A model generated the notes under the pieces. It was not told where the DNA came from, searched no databases, and saw only the letters and a program-made list of their open reading frames with translations. From JBGPLJ01 sp963826145 (lineage in GTDB: Bacteria > Pseudomonadota > Gammaproteobacteria > Steroidobacterales > Steroidobacteraceae), in assembly GCA_963826145.1 (NCBI GenBank), contig CAWGVW010000001.1, positions 372,001-436,000 of the forward strand: a DNA stretch of 64,000 nucleotides, in the 5' to 3' direction. Made by a program: the position numbers and the translations under genes. Position 1 is the stretch's first letter. Every line of letters begins with the position of its first letter. Positions 45,076 through 55,108 of this stretch are shown piece after piece.

Positions 45076-46113
45076 ATGCAAGCGCCTCGTATTCTTGCGC
45101 TGGTAGCAGCGTTCCTGTTCAGTAGCCGCATTTTCGCAGCCGACAGCCTGATGACGACGGCGCAGGCGCAATTCAAGCCTATTCCCACCACGCCGCCCGC
45201 GTTGCCTGGCAATCCTGCAACCCCGTCGAAAGTCGAGCTTGGCAAGATGTTGTATTTCGACCCAAGACTTTCAGCCAGTCATGCCATTAGCTGCAATTCG
45301 TGTCACAACGTTGGATTGGGCGGCGTCGATGGCGAGGAGACATCGATCGGGCATCACTGGCAGCGCGGTGGACGCAATGCGCCTACGGTCCTGAATGCGG
45401 TCTTCAACACGGCGCAATTTTGGGATGGCCGGGCAAAGGACCTGGAAGAACAAGCCGGTGGACCGATGGTTAATCCGATCGAGATGGCATCGCCGAAGGA
45501 GCACGTGGGCGAACAACTTGCTGCAATTCCGGGATACGTTGCAGCGTTCAAAGCTGCGTTTCCCGGCGATCCTAAGCCAGTGACCCTTGCCAATGCGCAA
45601 AGGGCAATCGCAATATTCGAGGCGACGCTGATTACACCGAACGCTCCCTTCGATAAATTTCTGAAGGGCGATGCAACGGCATTGACCGCCACGCAGAAGG
45701 AAGGATTGCAGCTGTTCATCAACAAAGGCTGCGCTGCATGCCACAGCGGTATCAACATTGGCGGCGGCATGTATGCACCTTTTGGCGTTGTCGAAAATCC
45801 GGGCGCCGAATTGCTGCCGCCAACCGACAAAGGTCGCTTATCGGTGACTAAGAGTGTAAGCGACCAATATGTGTTCAAGGTGCCAACGTTGCGGAACATA
45901 GCGCTGACCGCGCCATACTTTCACACTGGACGCTCGTGGGATCTTCGTCAGGCCGTCGCGGTAATGGGAGCGAGCCAACTCGGCGCGCAACTCAGCACGG
46001 ATGAAACGCAAAAATTGGCGGTGTTCCTTGAGAGCCTCACTGGAGAACAACCGAAAGTTGTGTATCCGCTATTGCCGCCCAGCGTCGCCGCAACGCCTCG
46101 GCCGCAACCCTAA
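45076..46113 (+). CDS. Di-haem cytochrome c peroxidase (MauG/CcpA family)
   Basis: This 345-residue precursor has a signal peptide (about residues 1-21, cut after RIFA) and two CxxCH haem sites, CNSCH (73-77) and CAACH (219-223). The pattern is that of bacterial cytochrome c peroxidase, which reduces H2O2 with electrons from small periplasmic carriers. The family's LGKMLYFDPRLSASHAISC, NAPTVLNAVFNTAQFWDGRA and VPTLRNIALTAPYFHTGR are present. AGGAG lies 8-12 bp before the ATG. It is the first of five redox genes on the same strand. Confidence 0.94.
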   Translation: MQAPRILALVAAFLFSSRIFAADSLMTTAQAQFKPIPTTPPALPGNPATPSKVELGKMLYFDPRLSASHAISCNSCHNVGLGGVDGEETSIGHHWQRGGRNAPTVLNAVFNTAQFWDGRAKDLEEQAGGPMVNPIEMASPKEHVGEQLAAIPGYVAAFKAAFPGDPKPVTLANAQRAIAIFEATLITPNAPFDKFLKGDATALTATQKEGLQLFINKGCAACHSGINIGGGMYAPFGVVENPGAELLPPTDKGRLSVTKSVSDQYVFKVPTLRNIALTAPYFHTGRSWDLRQAVAVMGASQLGAQLSTDETQKLAVFLESLTGEQPKVVYPLLPPSVAATPRPQP

Positions 46114-46283
46114 GCGTTCCGATCACTACTACAGACTCGCGGAGAGAATTCGGAAGTCCCTACTGTCCATTGCTCCTCGCGACTGCGCCTTGGGGGCCCG
46201 TCACCCGGATTCTTATAGTGTAACTACGGGGTTTCATCGCCGCCGAGGTTGGTCATACTGTAATAACAAGTAAGGGTTCAAGA

Positions 46284-47021
46284 ATGACGCAACTAAAAGC
46301 CTACCCCGTATGGGATGCAAGTGTTCGCTGGTTTCATTGGATCAATGTGCTTTGCGTGCTTGGATTGATCGCCATCGGCGTTGCGATCCTCAACGACAAG
46401 GCACTCGGTGTCAGCAATGATGGCAAGATTGTGCTGAAGACGGTGCATGTCTGGATCGGCTATGTGTTCGCGCTGAATCTTTTGTGGCGACTTGTCTGGG
46501 CATTCGTCGGTGGAGCCCATTCACGGTGGCGAGCCATCCTGCCTGGCGGGCGCGGGTACCTAAGCGAGACTTCCAACTACCTGTCGGACGTTCGTGCTGG
46601 ACGACCGCGTCAGTATCTCGGGCACAATCCGCTCGGTCGTCTTGCCGTGACGCTGTTGTTGCTCCTGCTAGTAGCGCAGGCGACTACGGGGCTTATCTTG
46701 GCCGGCACAGATTTGTTCTACCCGCCAATCGGTTCGCGAATCGCCACCTGGGTAGCGGCGCCAGGAGTCGATCCCGCTACGCTAGTGCCGTATGCGCCAA
46801 CCATGTACGACAAAGATGCCTATGCAGGCATGAGATCTTTCCGTGAACCTATTGTCGAGGTTCACGAGCTTGGATTTTATGCGCTGCTCGTTTTGGCGTT
46901 CATTCATATCGTGGCAGTCGTGATAACCGAATTGCGCGAAGGCGGCAATCTGATCACGGCGATGTTTACGGGGAAAAAGATACTGAGCGTACCGCCCGCG
47001 GATCAGAAGAAAGGTGAATAG
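46284..47021 (+). CDS. Cytochrome b561-type membrane protein
   Basis: This 245-residue protein has four predicted helices with paired His: VRWFHWINVLCVLGLIAIGV, KTVHVWIGYVFALNLLWRL, a central LAVTLLLLLLVAQATTGLIL and VHELGFYALLVLAFIHIVAVV. This pattern matches the cytochrome b561 / Ni,Fe-hydrogenase cytochrome b superfamily, which moves electrons between quinones and periplasmic c-type cytochromes. It lies 170 bp after the peroxidase gene and 45 bp before the FAD/2Fe-2S reductase gene. Confidence 0.9.
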   Translation: MTQLKAYPVWDASVRWFHWINVLCVLGLIAIGVAILNDKALGVSNDGKIVLKTVHVWIGYVFALNLLWRLVWAFVGGAHSRWRAILPGGRGYLSETSNYLSDVRAGRPRQYLGHNPLGRLAVTLLLLLLVAQATTGLILAGTDLFYPPIGSRIATWVAAPGVDPATLVPYAPTMYDKDAYAGMRSFREPIVEVHELGFYALLVLAFIHIVAVVITELREGGNLITAMFTGKKILSVPPADQKKGE

Positions 47022-47066
47022 ACTTTCTCGTGAGCCGCGACTCATCACTCCGCACACATCCCGTCC

Positions 47067-48281
47067 GTGACGGCTCTACTGCTTCTCGGCTACATATGCG
47101 CAGCGTTGCTGCTGCAACTTGTCGCGGGCATTGGTGTTTCTATATGGCGCCGACATGCTGTCGCCGCATCTCCTGCTGAAACAAATCTTGCAACATCGCG
47201 ATCAGTACAGAGTGTGTGGCGCGAGTTTCGTGTTGCTCGGCGCGAATTCGAAGACGCTACGCATACGCAATGCTCGTTTTACCTGGAGCCGGTCGATGGT
47301 GCGCAGTTGCCGTCTTTTAAACCTGGACAGTACCTAACATTTTCCTTGCCTGTTGCAGAAGGCCGCACTCTCACTCGCTGTTACTCGTTGTCCGATTCGC
47401 CAAATCCGCTTCGTTACCGCGTCACCGTAAAACGCATACCGGCTCCCACCCATCGCTCGGACGTGCCGCCGGGCGCGTCCTCGACTTTTCTCCATGACAG
47501 CGTGCGCGTTGGCGACGTACTGCAAGTGAAGGCTCCATCCGGACACTTTTGCATCGACACCGATGCAAGCGTACCTGCCGTATTCATTGCCGGCGGGATT
47601 GGCATCACGCCGATGATGAGCATGCTGCGCTGGTGTGTTGCCGAGCAGCCCGAACGCACGTTGCATCTATTCTACGGCGTGCGCAACAGCGAGGAACATG
47701 CCTTTAAGCAGCAGCTTGAAGAACTCGCTCAATCGCATGCTCGATTTCACCTCAACGTAATTTATAGCCGGCCTAGCGAGAACGACCGTAAAGATTTTGA
47801 CTTCCAACATGCAGGCCATGTCGACACGGAACTGCTGCGACGTACTTTGCCGCATGGCCGCCATCAGTTCTACGTTTGCGGACCGCCGGCAATGATGGAG
47901 AGCCTGGCCCCTGCGCTCGCCGAGTGGGGAGTGCCTGCACACGACATTCACTACGAAGCATTCGGCCCGGCTTCCGTGCGCTCTGCCAGCGGCGGATCGA
48001 AAGTCGCCAGTGCAAATCTTGCAACACCCATCGACGTGCAGTTTCGGCGCTCGGGGCGCACGCTAATCTGGGATGGTCATGACGACTCCCTGCTGGCGCT
48101 GGCCGAGCGTCACGGTGTGAGAGTGGATTCTGGATGCCGATCGGGGAGTTGTGGGACGTGTGAGACCAGATTGGTTTCCGGTTCCGTGCAGTACGCACAC
48201 AAACCCGATCACGATGTAATGCCGGGCAACTGCTTGCTCTGTGTCGCCAAGCCGGAATCGGCAGTGATCCTGGAGGCATAG
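47067..48281 (+). CDS. Membrane-anchored FAD/2Fe-2S oxidoreductase
   Basis: This 404-residue protein starts with one transmembrane helix (MTALLLLGYICAALLLQLVAGIGV) followed by an FNR-type FAD domain (FKPGQYLTFSLPVAEGRTLTRCYSLSDS). An NAD(P) domain follows (FIAGGIGITPMMSMLRW, HQFYVCGPPAMMESL). The C-terminal plant-type 2Fe-2S domain has Cys residues in GCRSGSCGTCETRL and GNCLLC. The order FAD-NAD-2Fe-2S is that of phthalate-dioxygenase-reductase/HCP-reductase-like proteins. It could feed electrons from NAD(P)H to the cytochromes. Start GTG at 47067. Confidence 0.9.
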   Translation: MTALLLLGYICAALLLQLVAGIGVSIWRRHAVAASPAETNLATSRSVQSVWREFRVARREFEDATHTQCSFYLEPVDGAQLPSFKPGQYLTFSLPVAEGRTLTRCYSLSDSPNPLRYRVTVKRIPAPTHRSDVPPGASSTFLHDSVRVGDVLQVKAPSGHFCIDTDASVPAVFIAGGIGITPMMSMLRWCVAEQPERTLHLFYGVRNSEEHAFKQQLEELAQSHARFHLNVIYSRPSENDRKDFDFQHAGHVDTELLRRTLPHGRHQFYVCGPPAMMESLAPALAEWGVPAHDIHYEAFGPASVRSASGGSKVASANLATPIDVQFRRSGRTLIWDGHDDSLLALAERHGVRVDSGCRSGSCGTCETRLVSGSVQYAHKPDHDVMPGNCLLCVAKPESAVILEA

Positions 48282-48286
48282 CAACA

Positions 48287-48865
48287 ATGAAAGCCAAGCT
48301 GCTTACTCGCGAAGTCTTGCCGTTTCTATTCTCGTTCTCGCTACTCGCGGTGGCGGCATTGGCAATTGACGCTTTGCTGCACGTACTCGATGTCGTTTGG
48401 ATCGGTCGTTATCTCGGCATTCCGGGCACGTTGCTCATCGTAGGATCATTTGGTTATTCGTTGCGCAAACGCAAAGTGATCCACACCGGCAATCCAGTCA
48501 AATTATTGCGATTGCATGAGCGAATGGCATGGCTTGGCTCACTGTTGGTGTTAGTGCATGCGGGCATTCACTTCAACGCCATACTCGGCTGGCTCGCCGT
48601 CTGGGCCATGTTGATCAATATCGGCAGCGGACTCACGGGAAAGTTTCTCTTGGAACGCTCGCGACGACGCATGAATGAGGCGCGGCAACAACTACAGCAG
48701 CGAGGCTTGTCAGCTGACGAACTTGACCAGCAACTCTACTGGGACAGCATGACCTTCGATGTTGTCAAACAATGGCGGGCGGTTCACTTTCCGATCACGT
48801 TAGCGTTTGCGGTACTGGCAATCGCGCATATCGTCGCCGTATTTCTATTCTGGGGCTGGAAGTGA
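48287..48865 (+). CDS. Four-helix membrane protein, cytochrome-b/ferric-reductase-like
   Basis: This 192-residue protein has four hydrophobic helices (FLFSFSLLAVAALAIDALLHVLD, GTLLIVGSFGYSL, AWLGSLLVLVHAGIHFNAIL, FAVLAIAHIVAVFLFWGWK). His residues in helices 3 and 4 (LHERMAW, VHAGIH, VHFPITL, AIAHIV) could bind haem. I cannot place it in a named family with certainty; it resembles ferric-reductase-like or DUF4405 membrane domains. Its stop overlaps the octahaem cytochrome start (GTGA) and the preceding reductase ends 5 bp upstream, so it is part of the operon. Confidence 0.82.
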   Translation: MKAKLLTREVLPFLFSFSLLAVAALAIDALLHVLDVVWIGRYLGIPGTLLIVGSFGYSLRKRKVIHTGNPVKLLRLHERMAWLGSLLVLVHAGIHFNAILGWLAVWAMLINIGSGLTGKFLLERSRRRMNEARQQLQQRGLSADELDQQLYWDSMTFDVVKQWRAVHFPITLAFAVLAIAHIVAVFLFWGWK

Positions 48866-49590
48866 AGCGCCGTTGGCTCCTCATTCTGATCACGGCCAAC
48901 TTGTTGGTGCTGGTGACACTGGCCTTCGTCTATCCACATTTGATGGTAAGCCCCGGCGCCCTTGCGAGCGGTCACGCTGACCTCGCGACAGATTGCTTTT
49001 CGTGCCATTCGCTTTGGCGAGGTGCTACGGCCGATCGTTGCATTGTGTGTCATGCGTTACCCGATATCGGGTTGCGCACGACCAAGGGCGCGCCGCTTGC
49101 CCAGCGGACGATGAAAACATCGTTTCATCAAGAACTGATCGAACAGGACTGCATGGCCTGTCACAGCGATCATGCGGGACCTAAACTCACGCAGCGCAGC
49201 CGCAAACCTTTTTCGCATTCGCTACTGCGCGCAACGGTGCGCGATCACTGCGAATCCTGCCACGACGCGCCGCACGATACGCTTCATCGAGATCTGACCA
49301 TCAGTTGCAGCCAATGCCACAGCCAGGAACACTGGAAGCCTGCAACATTCGATCATGACAAATTATTCGTACTGGACCGCGATCACAACGCAAGCTGCGC
49401 GACCTGTCATACCAACGACGACTATAGCCGCTACACGTGCTACGGTTGCCACGAACATACGCCTGGAAACGTGCGAGCCGAGCACTTGGAGGAAGGGATT
49501 CGGGATTTCGAGAATTGCATCAAGTGTCATCGCAGCGCGAGCGATGATCCTGAAAGAGGCGAGTCACGTGAAGGACGCGAGCGCGACTGA
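48862..49590 (+). CDS. Octahaem c-type cytochrome, membrane-anchored
   Basis: This 242-residue protein starts GTG (GTGA overlap) and has one N-terminal helix (WLLILITANLLVLVTLAFVY), probably an uncleaved anchor. Eight CxxCH motifs follow: CFSCH, CIVCH, CMACH, CESCH, CSQCH, CATCH, CYGCH and CIKCH. The close spacing and many extra His residues fit a class III / NapC-NrfB-like multihaem electron carrier. It closes the five-gene redox operon and may hand electrons from the membrane to the di-haem peroxidase or another acceptor. Confidence 0.92.
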   Translation: MKRRWLLILITANLLVLVTLAFVYPHLMVSPGALASGHADLATDCFSCHSLWRGATADRCIVCHALPDIGLRTTKGAPLAQRTMKTSFHQELIEQDCMACHSDHAGPKLTQRSRKPFSHSLLRATVRDHCESCHDAPHDTLHRDLTISCSQCHSQEHWKPATFDHDKLFVLDRDHNASCATCHTNDDYSRYTCYGCHEHTPGNVRAEHLEEGIRDFENCIKCHRSASDDPERGESREGRERD

Positions 49591-49786
49591 ATCGGTTCGC
49601 TTCGACCCCCCCCCTCTCTCGCCAGCATCAGAGTCCATCAAATCCTGTTACGTGGCGCTGAATCGTGAGCGCTTCATCGTCCTCGACTTCTTCGGCCACG
49701 CTGGCCGCGCCTTAGAGGACTTCTAGTGCTACTTTAGTCGAGGTTCAAGCTGGCGCGACCGCACTTGATGAGGTTGACTCAGAGCT

Positions 49787-52234
49787 ATGAATCAGACGCC
49801 AGGCGGCATGCCCGACAATTCCAGCGAGTTGATTATCGCCGGCGATCTGCACGTCGATGTGGGTCAGCAGCGCGTCACGCGTGCGGGCATCGAAATCACT
49901 CTGCCTTATCTATCGTTCCAGCTGCTCCTGGCACTGATTAGAGGCGCACCCAACGTCATCAGCAACGACTCACTCATGGCACACGTCTGGCCCGGGCTGA
50001 TCGTGAGCCCGGAGACCGTGGCCAAGCGGGTCAACTTGCTGCGCGAGGCGCTGGGAGATGACGCGCAACATCCGCACTACATCGCCGGTGTGCGAGGACG
50101 CGGCTACCGGCTGGTTGCAGCCGTGTCTCCCGCCGTCGCTACTGCGCCGCCAGCCGAGGATCCCTTGTCCGCACCGGCGGTGGTTACGCAACCTAATGAG
50201 TTGTCGACAGGGGATGCGCCGCCCGTCGAACCGCGGGCCGTCACCACTAAGACGCGCCGGATGTGGTGGATTGTGTTACCCGTTCTCTTGGCGGTCATTG
50301 TCGCGATCGCTATTGGCATGCGTGCGGCGAATAAGTCTCGCGTCGTGGCCGCTCAACCGATTACCGAAAATCCGCTACGCGAAACTGCGGCGGTCGGCGC
50401 GCACGCACGCACGGTGGCCGTCTTGCCGTTCGACAATTTGAGCGCAGATGCCGCCGACGCGTATCTGGCGCAGGGATTGCCGGAAATGATTCTCAACCGC
50501 CTGTCGCAAATTGAGGGCCTGTCGGTCATCGCGCGCAATTCCTCGTTCGTGCTTGACACCAAGAGCATCGATTCAGCCGAAATCGGCCGGCGTCTCAATT
50601 CCGGTTATCTGATCGGTGGCAGCGTGCAACGCGATGCGGATCGGTTGCGGGTGGCGGTGCACCTCGTGGATACGGCCGGAGGTACGCTGGTCTGGTCGGC
50701 CCATTTTGATCGCGGTTTGCACGATATCTTCAGTATCGAGGATGAGATCTCTGATCAAATCGCGGACGCTTTGTCGGTGCGAATCGGCTCGATCGCGCCC
50801 AAACTTCCAGCCGGAGCCCGCAGTGCAAATTTGGAGGCCTATCTCGCCTACTTGCAGGGTCGGACCTTGCTCGGCCGCTTCACCGTCGCCGAGTCGCAAG
50901 CTGCGGTGCCGTATTTTGAGAAAGCGATTGCGTTGGATCCCACTTTCGCGTCCGCCTACGCTTCACTGTACGACGCGAGGATGCAGGCGGCCAATCAACG
51001 CCGCGAGAATTTGAGGCCGGTCAGAGAGCGCTATCGTCATTTGATCGATCGGGCGCTCGAGTTGGATCCCAAGTTGGGCGCCGCGTACTTTGCCCGAGCT
51101 ATGTGGGGAGACGAGCGGTACGATGCAAGCGCGACATCGGATAACCCGTTGATCGTTGCGCGCGAGCTCGACTTTCGCCAGGGCGCGGCACTTGATCCGA
51201 GCAACGGGCGCGGACTCAAGGCGTACGCCGAGTTTCTTTATTACGATTTGCAACGACCCGAGGAAGGCAAAAGCGTTCTAAAGCGCGCCTTGTGGGTCGA
51301 TCCGATGTCGCCCAGTGCGCATCTCGCAGATGCGGGGTTCAGTATCGCGGATAGCGGCGCCAAGACATGGGAGCAAAAGACGCTGCAGGTGCTGGAACTC
51401 GATCCGAACTTCGTTCCGGCGCTGCACGATTATGGATGGATCCGTTGGCAGATCGAGGGAAAGTTGGCCGAAGCCATCCAGATCATCGAGCATGCCATCG
51501 CGCTCGATCCGGACAATTCATTGTTGCGTCACCTCGCCATGACGGTGTATCTCGATCTGGGCGATGCGAAGGCGGCACGCGCGGTAGTCGCCGGAATGCC
51601 GCCAAGCGCGCGCGCGGTGGGATTGCTCTCGATGCACGAGGGCGATTGGCGGCGTGCGGGACTCGCGGCATACGATGAGGAGGGCTGGACGCGGGATAGC
51701 GACCTCTGCGAATTTTGGCAGAGCGAAGCGCTGCGCGACTATGCCTTGAAGACCGGAGAGTTGAGCCGCGCGATTGCGTTCATCAAATTGAAGTACTACC
51801 TGGGCGACGCTCCAGCGGATAACTTGCATGTGTGCAATGTCCGCGCCGTCGTCCATCTCTCGCAGCTCCTGGCCGCGGCCGGCCAAACCGACCAGGCGCT
51901 CGCATTGCGGCACGCCGCGTCATCGTGGAACGATGCCAACGAGGCCAAGTATCTGGGCGATACACACCGCGTGCGCGCCGGGATCCTGCTGCTTGACGGC
52001 AAACCGCACGCGGCGCTCGCCGAGCTGGCAGAGTCGTTCCGTTTGGGATACTACGCGCATTGGTGGTACACCATTGATTACGATCCCTTGTGGCTGCCAC
52101 TGCACGGCGACGCGCGATTCCAGGCCATCGCCGCCGACGTGCGCCGCTATGTCGACGCGCAGCGCAGCGAGCTCGAAGCGCTGCGCCAACACGGGGACGT
52201 GCCGAGGCGCGCCGGCCCGCCCGTTACGCAATGA
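49787..52234 (+). CDS. CadC-like transmembrane regulator with TolB-like and TPR domains
   Basis: This 815-residue protein has an N-terminal OmpR/PhoB-type winged helix (about residues 15-110; TLPYLSFQLLLALIRGAPNV, GRGYRLVA). A transmembrane helix follows near 160-178 (WWIVLPVLLAVIVAIAIGM). The periplasmic part has a FlgO/TolB-like segment (VAVLPFDNLSADAADAYLAQ ... GSVQRDADRLRV) and a C-terminal TPR region (about residues 340-780). This design senses periplasmic signals and binds DNA directly from the membrane. It ends 15 bp before the TonB receptor gene, a probable target. Confidence 0.9.
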   Translation: MNQTPGGMPDNSSELIIAGDLHVDVGQQRVTRAGIEITLPYLSFQLLLALIRGAPNVISNDSLMAHVWPGLIVSPETVAKRVNLLREALGDDAQHPHYIAGVRGRGYRLVAAVSPAVATAPPAEDPLSAPAVVTQPNELSTGDAPPVEPRAVTTKTRRMWWIVLPVLLAVIVAIAIGMRAANKSRVVAAQPITENPLRETAAVGAHARTVAVLPFDNLSADAADAYLAQGLPEMILNRLSQIEGLSVIARNSSFVLDTKSIDSAEIGRRLNSGYLIGGSVQRDADRLRVAVHLVDTAGGTLVWSAHFDRGLHDIFSIEDEISDQIADALSVRIGSIAPKLPAGARSANLEAYLAYLQGRTLLGRFTVAESQAAVPYFEKAIALDPTFASAYASLYDARMQAANQRRENLRPVRERYRHLIDRALELDPKLGAAYFARAMWGDERYDASATSDNPLIVARELDFRQGAALDPSNGRGLKAYAEFLYYDLQRPEEGKSVLKRALWVDPMSPSAHLADAGFSIADSGAKTWEQKTLQVLELDPNFVPALHDYGWIRWQIEGKLAEAIQIIEHAIALDPDNSLLRHLAMTVYLDLGDAKAARAVVAGMPPSARAVGLLSMHEGDWRRAGLAAYDEEGWTRDSDLCEFWQSEALRDYALKTGELSRAIAFIKLKYYLGDAPADNLHVCNVRAVVHLSQLLAAAGQTDQALALRHAASSWNDANEAKYLGDTHRVRAGILLLDGKPHAALAELAESFRLGYYAHWWYTIDYDPLWLPLHGDARFQAIAADVRRYVDAQRSELEALRQHGDVPRRAGPPVTQ

Positions 52235-52249
52235 ACAACAGCACCGTCA

Positions 52250-54938
52250 GTGAGCAGGAATACCTTTAGCCTCTGCGCCGCCGGGCTGAATTTGATGCTG
52301 GGCCTGGGCACTGTGACTGTGGTCAACGCAGCCGCAGATGACGGCTGTCCTCAGCTGCCGTGTTCCATTGCCAGGAGCGCAGACGCGAGCCCTCTTGATG
52401 AGGTCGTAGTGACCGGAAGTCACATCCGCGGAGCGGAAACCGCGGGATCGAAACTGATCGTCATTGACCGCGATCAGATCGACGCCAGTGGCTACGGCAG
52501 AATCGAGGACGTGTTGGCGACGGTGCCGCAGAACTTCAATCGCGCCAATGCAGCGGTTGGCGAACCAGGGTTCTTCAACCTCAATCACGGGGCTGAAGTG
52601 CAATTGCGGGGCCTGGGTGTTGGGACGACCCTCACGCTCGTGAATGGCCAGCGTCAGGGCGCGAGTGGCTGGCAGGGGAGCTTCACCGACATATCGACCA
52701 TTCCGGTATCGGCCATCGAACGCATCGAGATCCTGCCCGAGGGGACTTCCGCGCTTTACGGTTCTGATGCCATTGGCGGGGTCGTGAATATCGTCTTGCG
52801 CAGGAACTTCGAGGGGATCGAAGCGCGCGTCCGCGGAAGCGCGACAGACAGCGACGCCACGGAGCGCTCGGCGGCGCTACTAGTAGGTCATGTGGGATCG
52901 CGTGGCAACGTAATGGCGGGCTTCCAGTTTGACGACAGCGATGCCCTGCCATGCAGTGCACGCGCAGTTTGCGCGGCCAACGCCGACTTCAGGGGCTTCG
53001 GAGGTACTGACCTGCGCGGTTTCGCCAGCAATCCCGGCACCATCCTCGATCCGGACACGTTCGCGCCCATTGCCGCGATACCGCACGGCCAGGACGGAAC
53101 GCATCTCACCGCCGCGCAGCTCATCCCGGGGACCGCCAACTACACGGACAACGTCACCGACAACGACATTCTGCCCAAGCAGACCATGCGCAGCGTCTTT
53201 GTGAGTGCCTCCTACAAAATGACAGAGAAATGGGAGCTGACCGCCGACGGTCGCTACTCCACGCGGGATTTCGGATTCACGTTTCCCGGTGCTTCCGAAT
53301 GACCTCCTGGTGCCCGCGTCCAATGCGTTCAATCACCTGGGAGGTCCGGTGCTCGTGGCCTACGATTTGTCGCGCGACTTCGGTCCCGTGGTCGACAGCG
53401 GGCCGACTACGAATTCCTTCGTTTCCGCATCCGTCAAAGGCGTGCTGCCGAAAGGGTGGCAAATCAACCTCGCCGGCACCTATGCGAAGGCTATTACGGA
53501 GTTCGTCGAGTCCAACTTCGCCCTCAACTACGCGGCCATCGATGCCGCGCTGGCGAGCTCTGACCCGGCGACTGCGCTCAATATCTTCGGGGATGGCTCG
53601 CATACCAACGCGACGGCCCTGGCTGCGCTGCGCGGACAGAACTTCGCCTCTGATGACTTGAATGTGTTTACCGCCGCATCGACCAACGTGATTGCCGATG
53701 GACCGCTCTTCAACGGGCGCGCCGGCGCAATCCAGCTTGCCCTCGGAGGCGAGTTTCGCCATGAGCATTCGGTCGGGACAAACATTGCGGAGCTCCCCGA
53801 GGATCGGGAACGATCGATTCGCTCGGGATTTTTCGAGCTGGCGGTGCCGGTGGTGGGTCCGCACGAGGGCTCGACATCCGGTCGCCTGGACTTGTCGTTG
53901 GCGGGTCGCTACGACAGTTACAGCGACGTCGGCGGCACCTTCAATCCGAAAGTGGGCTTGAGCTGGCGGCCATCAGCACTCGTGAAGCTGCGTGGAAACT
54001 GGGGAACCTCGTTCCTTGCACCGCCGTTCTTTTGGTCCAATCCCGACCAGGTGGGTGATACCTGGATCGGGCCCGTTGTCGATCCGCGCTCTCCTACCGG
54101 GCAGACACTTGCGCTCCAGCTCTGGGGTCCGCTGCCGGATCTTAAGCCGGAGACGGCGCGTGCCTGGAACGCGGGTGTGGACCTGACCCCGCCTGCGATC
54201 CAGAACTTCACACTATCGCTGACATACTTCGATATCGACTACCGGGGCAAGATCCAAACCCCGCAGACCGACCCTGCTCTCTTCCTCACGCAGGAGGCGC
54301 AATTGGCCTCACTGATCACACGCAACCCGACGCAGGCGCAGATCGATGCCGTGTGCACGAAGCCATCGCTTAGCGGAGAGGATTGCAACCAACCGATCGC
54401 AGTCATTATCGACGGTCGGTTTCGCAATATTGCCAGCCTCAAGACCCAGGGTGTGGATGTGGTGCTGGACTATTTTCTGAACACGGCACGGGGCAAGGTG
54501 ACGTTCAGCCTGAACGGCACCTATACGATTGACCAAAGGCAGCAGATAACCCCTACGGCGCCGGTTTTTGACGTCGTGGATACAGTCGGCAACTCACCGA
54601 GCTTGCGGCTGGTCGGGAACCTGTCATGGTCGCTCCGGGGCTGGACCGTCCAAGGCACCGTGAACTACACCGGGGCCTATCGCGATCCTGGCTCGGTCCC
54701 GGTGCGAAAAGTTGATTCATGGACGACGGTCGATCTCAATATCGGTTACCGAGTCGACGGCTCGGGCTGGCTCGCCAATACACAATCCAATCTCGGGATA
54801 AACAACGCGCTCGACCAACGTCCCCCCTTCGTGAACCAATTTGACCTGACTTCGGGCACTCTGGGGTACGACCCCGCCAATGCCAGTCTGCTGGGCAGAC
54901 AAGTCAGCCTCCTGTTTGCGAAGCACTGGGGGCAGTGA
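52250..54938 (+). pseudogene. TonB-dependent receptor, frameshifted
   Basis: The 5' frame (GTG 52250 to about 53300) encodes a signal peptide, a TonB box-like start (LDEVVVTGSHIRGAET), the plug (IEDVLATVPQNFNRANAAVG, IERIEILPEGTSALYGSDA) and the first barrel strands. The 3' frame (from 53289) encodes the rest of the barrel to FAKHWGQ. The change falls near 53285-53295 in TTTCCCGGTGCTTCC and needs one base removed. Everything else is intact, so this may be a sequence error or a recently lost gene. The plug lacks the usual Ton-box acidic context and the ligand is unknown. It follows the CadC-like regulator. Confidence 0.88.
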
Positions 54939-55108
54939 GCTTGCTTCGAGTCAGTGCGACGATGGTTCGCGGCGCCCCGGGCCATGATGACCGGCGTCCT
55001 TCCTGAATCTTCACGAAACAGGAGCCCACCTTCACGCCGAGTTCATGCACGCGCACACGCTTTGAGTGACAACGGATCCCATCGGCAGACTGCCACGAGG
55101 GGATCATC

